A DNA stretch of 64,000 bases from DATFDN01 sp963767645 (GCA_963767645.1 CAVYEW010000001.1:310001-374000); one strand, 5' to 3'; shown: positions 42,656-53,500, numbered from the stretch's first letter. Numbers and translations: made by a program. The notes: generated from the sequence alone by a model not told the origin.

Positions 42656-45038
42656 ATGCCTGAGTGCGGCGGTTCGGGCGCGGCCGGCCGGGAGGCGTTG
42701 CGCTCGACCAGAGGCTTGCAGTCCTGGCTGGCCGAAGTCGGTCAGTGGCTGCGCCCGAGCAGCGTGCTCGAGTACAGCGACGAGGTCGCCGCTGACCAGG
42801 CCTCGCTTCTGGCCAGGCTGTGCCTGCTCTCTTCGGTGTTCGGCAGCGGCACTGTGGCTTTGATAGCAACGGAATTCCGCGCGACGATGGGCCCCAGCCT
42901 GTTGGCGGCGATGGTGATGATCCCGGCCCTCTACGGGGTGCTGCTGCTGCGCGCGTGGGAGATGACGGTCAGGAATTGCACCCGCGTCTTTCTACGCAGG
43001 GCTGTCGTCCTTCTAGGCTTCATCGGAAGCGCCTGGGGACTTCTCGTCTTCGGTGTCGCGCTGAACGCAAAACCCGAGCAGAAGGACCTGGTCGGCGCAC
43101 TTATGGTGGGCCTCATGTCCACTCCCATCATAACGGTTCCGTTCGCCGCGGCTATCGCGTTCTTCATTCCGTGCAGTGTGGCCTGCCTTCTGACACTGAG
43201 TTCTCGCCTTCAGGCCTTTCGACCCTTACCTGCTCCTCTGTTTCGTGGGCTATCTAGAATTTGCCTATTTCAGCACCGTCCTGCTCAACCGCTTCTCGCT
43301 GGACCGGACGGTCGCGCGGCTGCGCCTGCAACATCAGAACGAGATTACCAGCCTGCTCCTGCGGAACTACAAGGAAAACGCCACCGACTGGTCATGGGAG
43401 GTGGATACCAATCTGCAGTTCGGCAACATCTCCCGCCGCTTCGCCTCCGCGTTGAAGACCGTGCCCGCCAGCGTGCGGAATACGCCGCTTCGCGTGCTCG
43501 CAGCCGCCGGCGAGCCAATTCACGGCCTCGGGTCGCTGATCGAACAGTTCGATAAGCGCCAGGCGTTCCGCGATCTGGTGATTGGCCTGGCAACCGAGTC
43601 TGAGACGCGCTGGTGGTCGTTGGCCGGCCAGCCGCTCTACGACGCCAACGCGCATTTTGCAGGCTACCGCGGCATCGCTTCCGACGTCACCGAACTGCGC
43701 CGCTCGGAAACCCGGATCAGGTATCTCGCCAATCATGACAGCCTGACTGGACTGCCGAACCGAGCGTGCTTTGTCGCGCAGTTGGAAGCGCTTTGCCAGG
43801 AAAAGCGGGAAACTCCGAACCCGTCTTTCGCGCTGCTGATGCTCGACCTCGACCGCTTCAAGGAGGTGAACGATACGCACGGCCACCCAGTGGGGGACGC
43901 GCTGCTTGTCGCTGTCGCCGAGCGACTAGCCCGCGCGCTTCGGCCCTGCGACTTCGCGTTCAGGCTGGGCGGCGACGAATTCGCGACCATCCTGAACATC
44001 TGCGAGCAGGCCGAGGCGGAGATTGTTGCGGATCGCATCATCAGGACGCTGGAGGAGCCCTATTTCCTTCAGGACGTGACGGTGCGGCCCGGTGCGAGCA
44101 TCGGACTAACCTTCGCGACCGACGCCCGGGATCCGGCCGCGCTGATGCGCAACGCCGACCTCGCCCTCTACAAGGCGAAGGCAGCCGGAGGAGGGGCGAG
44201 GCGGATTTACAAGCGGGGGATGGAAGCCGAGCAGGCCACGCGCGCCGGTTTGCGTAACGACCTCAGGAGCGCCGGAGAGACGGAGTTCACGGTCGAATAT
44301 CAGCCGGTCATCGACATCGCCACCGACCAGTTTGTCGCCGCCGAGGCTTTGGTCAGGTGGGATCATCCGGCACGAGGCCGCATCGACCCGTCTTCATTCA
44401 TCCCTGTGGCGGAGGACTCAGGCGTCATTTCGGCAATCGGCGCCGAGGTTCTAAGCACGGCTTGCCGGGCGGCGGCAGCGTGGCCGGCGCATGTGGCGGT
44501 CGCGGTCAATGTTTCCGCCGTGCAGATACGCGATCCGGATTTCCTGCGGATTGTCGATCGCGTGCTGTCCGCCAGCCTGCTGGCGCCGAACCGGCTGGAG
44601 ATGGAACTGACCGAGCGCATCCTGCTGAACGAGGGCGAGACATCCTCCCGAATCATCCAGGAGCTGCTCCGGCGGGGCGTTCGCGTCGTGATGGACGATT
44701 TCGGGACAGGATACTCCTCTCTGGGCGCGCTGATGCGATTCCAGTTCAGTGGCGTAAAAGTCCACCCGGACTTCACGGCGCGCATCGAAACCGACGAGAA
44801 GGCGCGAGCGATCGTTGGGGCGATCGGCCGCATTGCGGCCGATCTTGAATTGCACGTGACCGCCGAAGGAGTCGAGAAAATCGGCCAGCTTCAACTCTTG
44901 TCGCAGCTCCGCATTTCGCGGGCGCAGGGGTTCCTGATCAGCCGTCCGCAAACGGAGGAGGCGCTGCTGCGCCTGATTCAGGAGCGGAGCGGGCCGGACC
45001 TCGGCTGCGCTGCCGAGCCGGCGGCCGCGAGGTTCTGA
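42656..45038 (+). pseudogene. Membrane GGDEF-EAL c-di-GMP enzyme, frameshifted near 43215
   Basis: Reading from ATG 42656, ~180 residues include about five membrane helices, then the frame changes: AFRPLP in one frame continues as FDPYLLLCFVGYLEFAYF in another. One extra T in TTT near 43216 suffices. The downstream part has a sixth helix, a PAS-like segment ending ASDVTELRRSETR, a GGDEF domain with intact RLGGDEFA, and an EAL domain with EALVRW, ELTERIL, DDFGTGYSS and TAEGVE. In EAL the Lys-Ile-Asp motif reads KVH, so phosphodiesterase activity is doubtful. The start overlaps the corrected methyltransferase end by 8 bp. Corrected length is ~793 residues. Confidence 0.8.
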
Positions 45039-45301
45039 TCCCCGCGAACGGACGGCATGCGGCGCTGTTAACGAGACGCTACGGCAACGCTTGAGGAGAT
45101 GCGCTCGCCAGGAGCGAGGGGCGTTGGACAGCTTTCGGAACCGGAGGTTGCCCATATCGCTCGGCTCGCAGCAGCCGATCCCGCCGGTGCCCGAAGACAC
45201 CGGCCGTGTCGCCCGGGCCGCCTTCCCGCGTGGCAACCCGTATGTGCTCCTACGCGACCGTCTCATACCGGCCTGCCTAATTATTGACCCATCGTGCTGG
45301 C

Positions 45302-45392
45302 CCCCTCCCCCCGGCCCCCTCCCGCAAGGGGAGGGGGAGAAGCGCGCCGCCGAAAGCCTTCCCTCCCCTTGCGGGAGGGATTGGGGGAGGGG
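45302..45392. repeat. Inverted pair of palindromic elements h/i (REPIN-like)
   Basis: Copy h (45302-45339, forward) and copy i (45358-45392, reverse) face each other with an 18-nt spacer. They lie in the 656-bp gap between the GGDEF-EAL gene and cydC. The 260 bp before them show nothing recognisable; after them comes a transposase-like remnant. Confidence 0.87.
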
Positions 45393-45437
45393 TCGGAGCG
45401 GGGAGTGGGTCAATCATCAGGCGGGTTGGTATCAGTG

Positions 45438-45640
45438 CTAGGTTCGACGACGCGGGCTTTGCCGACCTCTATCCCACGCGCGGTCGAGTTGCTCGCCGAG
45501 ACGGTGCGCGCCGCGCTGAACGCGATCGCGGTCGCACCCGACTGGCTGCGCCGCTCGCCCGACCCGAGTGGCACGAGCGCTACGACCGCCGGATCGAATC
45601 GATGCGCCTGAGCAAGATGCGCCGCCGGGTGTGGGCGGGA
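45438..45640 (+). pseudogene. Transposase-like remnant
   Basis: Two short frames read PRAVELLAETVRAALNAIAV with APDWL, then ARPEWHERYDRRIES with MRL after a single-base shift near 45550. I recall this pattern (AVELLxETVRAALNALA..APDWL...WxxRYxxRxExxRLPK) from transposases of IS elements in alphaproteobacteria. Only ~65 residues of similarity remain, with no inverted repeats or intact start. Family placement (perhaps IS1182-like) is a guess. Confidence 0.4.
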
Positions 45641-45694
45641 TATCGAGGAGATGTTGAGGGCTGCGGTGGGCGTACCTGGATGAACCGGACGGAT

Positions 45695-47323
45695 TCAGCC
45701 CGCCGCCGCCACTGCATGGCCGCCAGACAGCCGGTAGATCCTATCCAGCCGCTCCACCCCGGTCAGCCGGTGCGCGATCAGGATGATGCTGCGGCCCTGC
45801 GCCACCTCGTTGAGCGTGGCGAGGAACGCGCGCTCGACCTCCGCGTCCAGGCCCGCGCACGGCTCGTCCAGAATCAGGATCGGCGCGGGCGAGAGCAGGG
45901 CGCGGGCCAGGGCCAGCCGACGCCCCTGCCCGCCCGAGAACCGCGCGCCGCCCTCGCCGACCCAGGTGTCCAGCCCGTCCGGCAGCCCGCGCACCAGCTC
46001 ACCAATGCGCGCGGCCTCCAGCGCGCCCCACAGCGCCGCCTCGTCGGCCCCGGGGCGGGCGAGCAGCAGATTGGCGCGGATCGTGTCGTCGAACAGATGC
46101 GTCGCCTGGCCCAGCCAGCCGATCCGGGCGCGCAGCTCCGCCGCGTTCAGGCTGGCCAGATCGACGCCCCCGAGCAGCACCCGCCCCGCTTGCGGCGCCG
46201 CGAGCTTGAGGGCCAGCGCGGCCAGGGTGGACTTGCCGGAGCCGGACGGGCCGAGCAGGCCGATGCGGGCCCCGGGCGGCACTTCCAAGCTCAGCCCGTC
46301 AAAGACCAGCTTGCGGTCCTCGCGCCAGCGAAAGCGCACTCCCTCGAACCGCAGCGCCGCGCCGGAGGGCAGCGGTTCCGGGATCGCCGGATCAGCCACC
46401 GCGGGCGGAGTTTCCGCTGCCTCCAGCACGCGCCGCGCCGCAGCAGCGGCGTGCCCGGCCAGGGCCCCCGCGCGCGGCAGGCCGCCGATGGCTTCAAAAG
46501 CGGCGATGCTGAGGAACGCGGCAGCGACCGCTCCCGCAGGCTTGGCGCCGGAAGACGCCAGCACAGCCAGCACCGCGACCTGCGCGCAAAGCAACGCCGA
46601 AGTGCCGGCCAGCGCGGTACGGCGGGCGACCTCACGCTGGGCGCCGAGCAACGCCGCTTCGCGCGCCTGCACCCCGGCGAGCATGCGCCCTTCGGCACCG
46701 AAGGCGCGCACCTCGCGCAGCCCGCTCAGTGCATCGAGCGCGGCGATGCGCATCGCGCCGGCGGTGTCGGCCAGCCGCGCCCCGGACGCGGCCGTGGCGC
46801 GCGCCGCCACCCAGGGCAGCAGGAACGCAGCCACGGCGAACAGCGCCGCGACGGCCGCGGCGAGGGCAGGGCTGCGCATCCCGAGCAGCACGGCCAGCGC
46901 CGGCAGCAGGAGACAGGCGCCGGCCAGCGGCACCAGGATGCGGAGATAGAGCCCGTCCAGCGCCTCCACGTCGCCCACCAGCCGGGCCAGCACGTCCCCA
47001 GCCTGACGGAACCCGAGCCCGCCGGCCGAGCCGCGCGCCAGACCGCGGAAGAACCACACCCGCAGATCGGTCAGCGCGCAGAACGTGGCGGCATGGGTCG
47101 CCAGGCGCTCCAGATAGCGCAGCACGATGCGCGCGACACCGAAGCCGCGCAGCGCCAGCGGCGCGATCAGCACGCCGGCGAGCAGCGCCGTACCGACCAC
47201 GCCGCCGGCCAGCATCATCAACCCGACCCCGGCGGCGACGGAGGCGAGCGCGAGCAGCAGGCCGAGGCCGAGCCAGGCGACCCGCCCACGCCAGAGCCAG
47301 AGGATGCGGAGAAGCTCGTTCAT
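45695..47323 (-). CDS. cydC: Thiol reductant ABC exporter subunit CydC
   Basis: A 542-residue half-size ABC exporter: about six membrane helices (residues 1-290) with RVARIVLRYLERLATHAATF-type CydC helices, then an ATPase with Walker A GPSGSGKS (near 359), signature FSGGQGRR and Walker B ILILDEPCAGLD. CydDC exports glutathione/cysteine or haem-related cargo and is needed for cytochrome bd assembly. The start overlaps the cydD stop (ATGA). cydAB are not in the window. Confidence 0.88.
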   Translation of the reverse strand: MNELLRILWLWRGRVAWLGLGLLLALASVAAGVGLMMLAGGVVGTALLAGVLIAPLALRGFGVARIVLRYLERLATHAATFCALTDLRVWFFRGLARGSAGGLGFRQAGDVLARLVGDVEALDGLYLRILVPLAGACLLLPALAVLLGMRSPALAAAVAALFAVAAFLLPWVAARATAASGARLADTAGAMRIAALDALSGLREVRAFGAEGRMLAGVQAREAALLGAQREVARRTALAGTSALLCAQVAVLAVLASSGAKPAGAVAAAFLSIAAFEAIGGLPRAGALAGHAAAAARRVLEAAETPPAVADPAIPEPLPSGAALRFEGVRFRWREDRKLVFDGLSLEVPPGARIGLLGPSGSGKSTLAALALKLAAPQAGRVLLGGVDLASLNAAELRARIGWLGQATHLFDDTIRANLLLARPGADEAALWGALEAARIGELVRGLPDGLDTWVGEGGARFSGGQGRRLALARALLSPAPILILDEPCAGLDAEVERAFLATLNEVAQGRSIILIAHRLTGVERLDRIYRLSGGHAVAAAG

Positions 47324-49014
47324 GCCGTCTTCCGTACCGGCAGCGCGCGGCCATCGCGAAGGTCGAGCCGCCTTCCCGCGAAGGCGTGCGCGGCCGAAGA
47401 GTGACTGGCCAGGATCACGGTGCGGCCAAGAGCGAGCTTGCGCAGGCTGTCGAGCACATCGGCCTCGGTGGCGGGATCGAGATGCGCCGTCGGCTCATCG
47501 AGCAGCAGCAGCGGCGCGTTCTTCAGGAAGGCGCGGGCGATGGCGACGCGCTGTGCCTGCCCCCCCGACAGCCCATACCCTCCTTCTCCCACCCTGGTCT
47601 CAAGCCCCTCCGGCAGATCCCGCGCAAACTCGGCCACGCGGGCGGCGCGGGCCGCTTCCATCACCTGCTCCTCGCTCGCCTCCGGACGGGCGAACAGAAT
47701 GTTCTCGCGGATCGTGCCGGCAAACAGCATCGGGCGCTGGCCTACCCAGGCGGTCAGGCGCGACAGCGCGTGCGGCACCAGCTCGGCAATATCGGCGCCG
47801 TTCAGCGTCACCTGCCCAGAGTCCGGCCGGACGAAGCCGAGCAGGATCTCGATCACCGTCGACTTGCCGGCCCCGGACGGGCCGGCAAGGATCAGCGTCT
47901 CGCCGGCCGGCACGCGGAAGCTCAGGCCATCGAGTGCCGGCCCGCGCGCCGGGTCCCAGGTCAGCCGGACGTCCTCGAACGCGACCGTCACTCCCTGGGC
48001 GGCCACCGTGCGAACCGGATGCAGCGGGGGCGGGGCGGCCGGGGATGGCGGTAGGGCGATCAGGGCATCCGCCGCCCCGGTCGCGTGCAGCCGATCCTGG
48101 TAGGCGGCGGAGAAGGCGCGCAGCGGCGCGAAGAACTCCGGCACCAGCAGAAGTACGAACAGCGCGCCGGCCGGGTCGGCCAGGCGGTGCGCCGCGAGCG
48201 CCGTCGCGTAGCGGATCGCGAGCAGCACCAGGGCGGCCGCCGCCGCAACGTCGAGCGCCGCCGAGGACAGGAAGGCGACCCGCAGGACGCGCATGGTCCG
48301 CCGGCTGAGTTCCGCTGCCGCCCGGCTCAACGCTTGCGCCTCGTCCTCGGCACGCCCGTACAGGACAATGGTGGCGATGCCACGCACGCGATCGAGGAAC
48401 CGCGCCTGTAGCCGGCTCAGTGCCAGGAACTGGTTGCGCGACGCCGCCGCGGCGCCGATGCCGGCGAGCGCCATGGCTGCGGGCACCAGCAACCCGCACA
48501 GGATGAGCAGGCCCCCTGCCCACGGATCGACCCAGAGCGCCGCCACCGCCACCAGCGCCGGAGCCGCCAAAGCGAGGGTCGAAGCGGGCAGCCAGCGCGC
48601 GAACAGCCCGTCCAGCGCCTCGATCCGGTCCACGACGATGGCGGCGAGGTCGCCCGAGTGGCGCGCGCGCAGCAGCGCCGGCCCGGTGCGCAGCAGCCCT
48701 GCCAGGATCTCGCTGCGCAGGCGGCGGCGCGCGGTCGCACCGACGGCGAAGGCGGTGATCTCGGAGAGGAAGCCGAGTGCGGCCCGCAGCACCGCGAGGG
48801 CGCCGAACACGGCAAGGGGTGCCAGCGCCAGCCCGCCGCCGGCCAGCGCGACCGCGAGCACCCTCGCCGCGCAGAATGCCTGGCCGATCGCCGCCGCTGT
48901 CCCCAGCAACCCGAGCGCCACGAGAGTCCGGGCCGCCCTGCCGCCCAGCCGCGTCTGTTGCCGGAGCCAGCGGCGCGCTTCGCGCCGCCCCTCCCCACGC
49001 TCGGTTCCCGCCAT
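47320..49014 (-). CDS. cydD: Thiol reductant ABC exporter subunit CydD
   Basis: A 564-residue partner of CydC. Membrane part: EITAFAVGATARRRLRSEIL, GDLAAIVVDRIEALDGLFARW and YATALAAHRLADPAGALFVLLL, the last close to the CydD pattern. The ATPase has GPSGAGKS (near 378), YGLSGGQAQR and LLLLDEPTAHLD. ATG 49014 is preferred over ATG 49050 because AGGGG sits seven bases upstream. Together with CydC it forms a heterodimeric exporter in the inner membrane. Confidence 0.88.
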   Translation of the reverse strand: MAGTERGEGRREARRWLRQQTRLGGRAARTLVALGLLGTAAAIGQAFCAARVLAVALAGGGLALAPLAVFGALAVLRAALGFLSEITAFAVGATARRRLRSEILAGLLRTGPALLRARHSGDLAAIVVDRIEALDGLFARWLPASTLALAAPALVAVAALWVDPWAGGLLILCGLLVPAAMALAGIGAAAASRNQFLALSRLQARFLDRVRGIATIVLYGRAEDEAQALSRAAAELSRRTMRVLRVAFLSSAALDVAAAAALVLLAIRYATALAAHRLADPAGALFVLLLVPEFFAPLRAFSAAYQDRLHATGAADALIALPPSPAAPPPLHPVRTVAAQGVTVAFEDVRLTWDPARGPALDGLSFRVPAGETLILAGPSGAGKSTVIEILLGFVRPDSGQVTLNGADIAELVPHALSRLTAWVGQRPMLFAGTIRENILFARPEASEEQVMEAARAARVAEFARDLPEGLETRVGEGGYGLSGGQAQRVAIARAFLKNAPLLLLDEPTAHLDPATEADVLDSLRKLALGRTVILASHSSAAHAFAGRRLDLRDGRALPVRKTA

Positions 49015-49100
49015 GCGCCAACCCCTAATCCAGAGGGCGAGCGGCGTCATGGCGCGATCGATGATAGGGTGTTAAATCTCCGTAGGCTCGGGCGGCGGCG

Positions 49101-49736
49101 TCACACGCTTCCGCTTGCGGGAGAGGGCTGGGAGGAGGGTCCGACGATCTCCTCTTCCACGTCGCGCAGACGATCCTTGCCGAAGAACATCTCCTCGCCG
49201 ACGAAGAAGGTCGGCGACCCGAAAGTCCCGCGCGCAACGGAGCGTTCGGTATTGGCGACCAGGCGATCCTTCACCGCCTGGTCCTGGGCGCGCGCAAGCA
49301 GGCCGGCGCCGTCGAGCCCGGCGCGGTCCAGCGCGTCGCGGGCCACCGCCGGATCATCCATCTTGCGCTCCTCTTCCCACATGGCCCGGAACACCGCGTC
49401 CACATAGGGCATCAGCGCGCCGTCCTGCTCCGCGGCCACCGCGGCGCGCATGATGAGCAGCGTGTTCACCGGGAAATGCGGATTGAAGCGGAAGCGCTCG
49501 ATGTGGTGGCGGGCAATGAAGCGCTGCGTTTCAAGCCGCTGGTATTCGGGCTTGTTGCGGATGCCCTTCATGCTCACCATCGGCGGCTGGTTGTTGGTGA
49601 GCTTGAACACCCCGCCCAACAGCACCGGCACGTATTCGAAACGCGCGCCGGTGCGCTGCTCGACCCCCGGGATGAGAACGTGGCACAGATAGGCGTTCGG
49701 GCTGCCGAAATCGAAGTGGAACTCGACGCGCGTCAT
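49101..49736 (-). CDS. 2-hydroxychromene-2-carboxylate isomerase (DsbA/kappa-GST fold)
   Basis: A 211-residue DsbA-like protein: VEFHFDFGSPNAYL at the N terminus places the catalytic Ser (FGSPNAY), followed by LLGGVFKLTNNQPP, FPVNTLLIMRAAVA and GTFGSPTFFVGEEMFFGKDRL. NahD-type enzymes use glutathione to isomerise 2-hydroxychromene-2-carboxylate in naphthalene breakdown; many homologues act in other pathways. The last ~12 codons (QPSPASGSV and stop) are supplied by a degenerate palindromic repeat. An SDR lies five bases upstream in the same operon. Confidence 0.88.
   Translation of the reverse strand: MTRVEFHFDFGSPNAYLCHVLIPGVEQRTGARFEYVPVLLGGVFKLTNNQPPMVSMKGIRNKPEYQRLETQRFIARHHIERFRFNPHFPVNTLLIMRAAVAAEQDGALMPYVDAVFRAMWEEERKMDDPAVARDALDRAGLDGAGLLARAQDQAVKDRLVANTERSVARGTFGSPTFFVGEEMFFGKDRLRDVEEEIVGPSSQPSPASGSV
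49108..49139 (-). repeat. Degenerate solo copy of the palindromic element
   Basis: A decayed reverse-orientation copy: CTTGCGGGAGAGGG followed by GGGAGGAGGG. It lies inside the 3' end of the isomerase gene and contributes its final codons. No partner copy is present. Confidence 0.6.
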
Positions 49737-49741
49737 GGCGA

Positions 49742-50485
49742 TCACCACTGCTCTGCGAAGGGGCGTAGGTCGGCCTCGAAGGTCCAGGCGTCGCGCGTCT
49801 GCGTGTGCAGCCGCCAATAGGCCTCGGCGATCGACTGCGGGCGCATCAGCAGATCGGCCTGCGTCAGCCGCGACGCCGCCTCGCCGTCGCACTCGACGAT
49901 CCGTGCGCGGACCCATGCGGTGTCCACGCCGGCATCGATCACCAGATGCGCGACATGGATGCCCTGCGGGCCAAGCTCGCGCGCCATGGATTGGGCCACC
50001 GCGCGCAGCCCGGCCTTGGCGGCGGCGAAGGCGGCAAAACCAGCGCCGCCGCGCAGGCTTGCGGTCGCGCCGGTGAAGAAGATCGAGCCCCGTCCGCGCG
50101 GCAGCATCGCCCGCGCCGCCTCCCGCCCGGCGAGGAAGCCGGAATAGCAGGCCATTTCCCACACCTTGCGGAAAACGCGCTCGGTCGTGTCCAGGATCGG
50201 GAAGCTTACGTTGGCGCCGATATTGAAGATGCAGGCCTCCAGCGGCGCGATGGCGTCGGCCTCGGCGATGAACGACGCGACCTGATCCTCCTGGCGTGCG
50301 TCCAGGCCGCGAGGCACGCAGCGCCCCCCCGCCGCCTCGATCTCCGCCGCGAGCGGGGCAAGCTTATCGCCGTGGCGCCGCCCGGCGACGACAAGATAGC
50401 CCTCGCTGGCAAAACGGCGCGCGATCGCCCCGCCGATGAAGTCGCCGGCACCGATAACGGCGATGGTGGCGTTGCGCTCGGTCAT
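49742..50485 (-). CDS. SDR family NAD(P)-dependent oxidoreductase
   Basis: A 247-residue short-chain dehydrogenase-like protein. The nucleotide motif is GAGDFIGG (near residue 11) and NIGANVSF replaces the usual NNAG. In the active-site region the sequence is GFAAFAAAKAG: the lysine is retained but the tyrosine is Phe, as in a known subgroup of SDRs, so catalysis may differ or be absent. ATG 50485 has an AGGGGA site. It is co-transcribed with the downstream isomerase and divergent from the methyltransferase remnant. Confidence 0.82.
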   Translation of the reverse strand: MTERNATIAVIGAGDFIGGAIARRFASEGYLVVAGRRHGDKLAPLAAEIEAAGGRCVPRGLDARQEDQVASFIAEADAIAPLEACIFNIGANVSFPILDTTERVFRKVWEMACYSGFLAGREAARAMLPRGRGSIFFTGATASLRGGAGFAAFAAAKAGLRAVAQSMARELGPQGIHVAHLVIDAGVDTAWVRARIVECDGEAASRLTQADLLMRPQSIAEAYWRLHTQTRDAWTFEADLRPFAEQW

Positions 50486-50551
50486 GGCGTTCCCCTGCCC
50501 ATTTCGGACAACCCGCCAGAGGCGCGGGCCTGACGACTGACACGGAACCAC

Positions 50552-53500
50552 ATGCCGGCGGCGATCGCCAGGGGCTATCACCTCGCCGAAGGCGGCGAGT
50601 GTGACCGCGTCTTTTGCGTGCCGAACCTACGCAACCGGGGCGCCGGCTTCCCCGACATGGGCCTGTTCCTGCTGGCGCGCGGCAAGGCGTCGCAAGACTG
50701 GCCCGAGGGACAGCCGCCCGAGCGGGGCGTCATCGAGGTGGACGACATCCCGGCCGGCATCGCGACCAAGCTGGAGAGCGCGCAGGTCGCCCGCTACCTC
50801 GCCGCGTACGGCCTCGTGCTGGTCACGAACTACCGCGATTTCGTGCTGCTCGGCCGCGACGCGCAGGGTCGGCGCCAAGTGCGCGAACGCTTCAGCTTCG
50901 GCTGCTCCGACGCTGCCGCGTTCTTCGCGCTCGCGGGATCGACGCGCCGCCCTGCCGGCCTTGCCACGCGCTTCGCGGAGTTCCTGGAGCGCGTCCTGCT
51001 CCATCAGGCGCCGTTGGGACGGCCCGAGGACGTTGCCTTCTTCATCGCCTCCTACGCCCGCGACGCGCTCGCGCGCATCGAGGAGAAGGCCGCCCTCCCC
51101 GCCTTCGCTAGTCTGCGCACGGCGCTGGAACAGGCGCTGGGATTGATCTTCGAGGGCACGAAAGGCGAGCACCTGTTCCGTAGCACGCTGGTGCAGACGC
51201 TGTTCTATGGCCTGTTCAGCGCCTGGGTGGAAACGCCGCGCGACGGGCATCAGGCGTTCGACTGGCACGCCGCCGGCTGGACGCTGCACGTGCCGTTCGT
51301 GGATACGCTGTTCCAGCAGATCGCCACGCCGCAGCGCCTCAAGCCGCTGGGGCTGGAGGAGCCGCTGGACTGGGCGGCGGGCGCGCTCGCGCGCGTCGAT
51401 CGCGCCGCCTTCTTCGCCCGCTTCGAGGAAGCCGACGCGGTCCGCTACTTCTATGAACCCTTCCTGGCCGCCTTCGATCCCGAGCTGCGCAAGGCGCTGG
51501 GCGTCTGGTACACGCCGCGCGAGATCGTCCGCTACATGGTGGAGCGGGTGGACCGCGTGCTGCGCACCGAGTTGGGCGTAGCGGACGGGCTCGCCGATCC
51601 GAACGTATGGATTCTCGACCCGTGCTGCGGCACCGGAGCCTACCTGGTCGAGGTGCTGGACCGCATCGCGCGGACCCTGCGCGCCAAGGGCGAGGACGCG
51701 CTGCTCGCCGAGGATCTGAAGGCGGCGGCGACCACCCGGCTGGCAGGGTTCGAGATCATGCCGGCGCCCTACGTGATCGCGCATTGGCAAGTGGGCCACG
51801 CCCTGCGCGCGGCCGGCGTGCCGCTTGGGGAGGGCGAGCGCGCGTCGATCTACCTGACTAACGCGCTGACCGGCTGGGCCGCCCCGGCCGAGCCGGAGGC
51901 TGCCAATGGCCAGCAGGCCGGGCTGCGCTTCACCTTCCCACCGCTGGCCGATGAGCGCGACAGCGCGGCGAAGGTGAAGCGCGAGCGGCCCATACTCGTG
52001 GTGCTCGGCAATCCACCGTACAACGCCTATGCTGGCACGTCGCCCAAGGAGGAAGCCGGGCTGGTCGAGCCTTACAAGGCGGGATTGCAGGCGGAATGGG
52101 GCATTCGCAAGTTCAATCTCGACGACCTGTACGTACGCTTCTTCCGCGTGGCGGAGCGGCGCATCGCCGAAGGCACCGGGCGGGGCGTAGTCTGTTTCAT
52201 CAGCAACCATTCATGGCTGAGCGGCTCAAGCTATGTCGTCATGCGACAGCGGTTGATGCAGGAGTTTGACCGCATCTGGGTGGACAACATGCACGGCGAC
52301 CGCAAGATCAGCGAGCGCGGCCCGGACGGAAGAACGAGCGAGACGGTGTTCGCGATACGGGGTTATCTCCCCAGGAATTCAGCAAGGAACAGCGATTTCT
52401 CTGCTTGTGAGGAAGGCTATACGTACCAGTTGCATTGTGGCTTTTTTCAATGATAGCGCGAACGCATCTGCGGCGGACGAGCGCCGGCGGCAGCTTGTCA
52501 CCAGCCTCGACGCAGACAGTTCGATGCGCAGTACATACGCGTCTCCGGACAGGGAAATCGCTATCTACTGACGCCTGGCGAGGTCACGGGAACCTATTCG
52601 AGCTGGCCGAGGTTGCCGGAATTGACGGCATCGCTGCCGTCCAACGAACTCATGGAGAAGCGTGCTAGCGCCCTAATAGACAAGGATCGGGTGGCCCTTG
52701 AGCGACGGATGCAAGTTTATTTCGACAGGGCACTGCGGTGGGAGGACGCGCGCTCCCAAATCGGCGGCCTCGGGGTGGATGCAGCTCGCTTCGATGCTCG
52801 GAAGACGCGGGCCACGGTGCTGACGCGCTCGGTCTTCGATGCAACCAAGCTAGTCCCTTATTTCCTACGATCCTTCGACATTCGCTGGGCTTATGTGACC
52901 CCAGATCGGCCCATTTGGAACGAGCCGCGTCCCGAGTTACTACGCGCGCTGCCGATCGCGTCCGGGTTCCTAGCTATACGCCCTTCTGCGGTGGCTAACC
53001 CGGAGGGCGTCCCGCTCAACTGGACGCCGCTGCTCGGCGACAATGACGCGCTGCGCGGGCACGCCTATTATATCCCCGTTATTTGCTTTCTGAATGGCAA
53101 GCCGCGCGCCAATCTTTCCGCGTCCATCCGCGCTTGGCTCGCCTCCCTTGGCCTTCGTGATCCCGACACCGACCGCGACACCGCCGCCCAGCCCTGGATG
53201 CATGCGCTTGCTATCGGCTACGCCCCCGCGTGGCTCACCGAGAACGAATCCGGCATCCGCCAGGATTGGCCGCGCGTGCCGCTGCCCGGTTCGGCCGAGC
53301 TGCTCCGTGCCTCCGCCGCGCTCGGCGCGCGTGTCGCCGCCCTGCTCGATCCCGAGACCCCGGTTCCCGGCGTCACCGCAGGCGATATCGACCCAATCCT
53401 TCGCACCATCGCTCTGCCAGTGAAGCGAGGCCGCGGCCCGATGAGCGAGGCTGATCGGGCCGTTACTGCCGGCTGGGGCCATGCCGGCAAGGATGGGGCG

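Noticed and set aside
45294..45611. 105-codon plus-strand frame as a real gene
   Set aside because: Its N terminus is a translation of repeat pair h/i and only the later ~40 residues resemble a transposase fragment.
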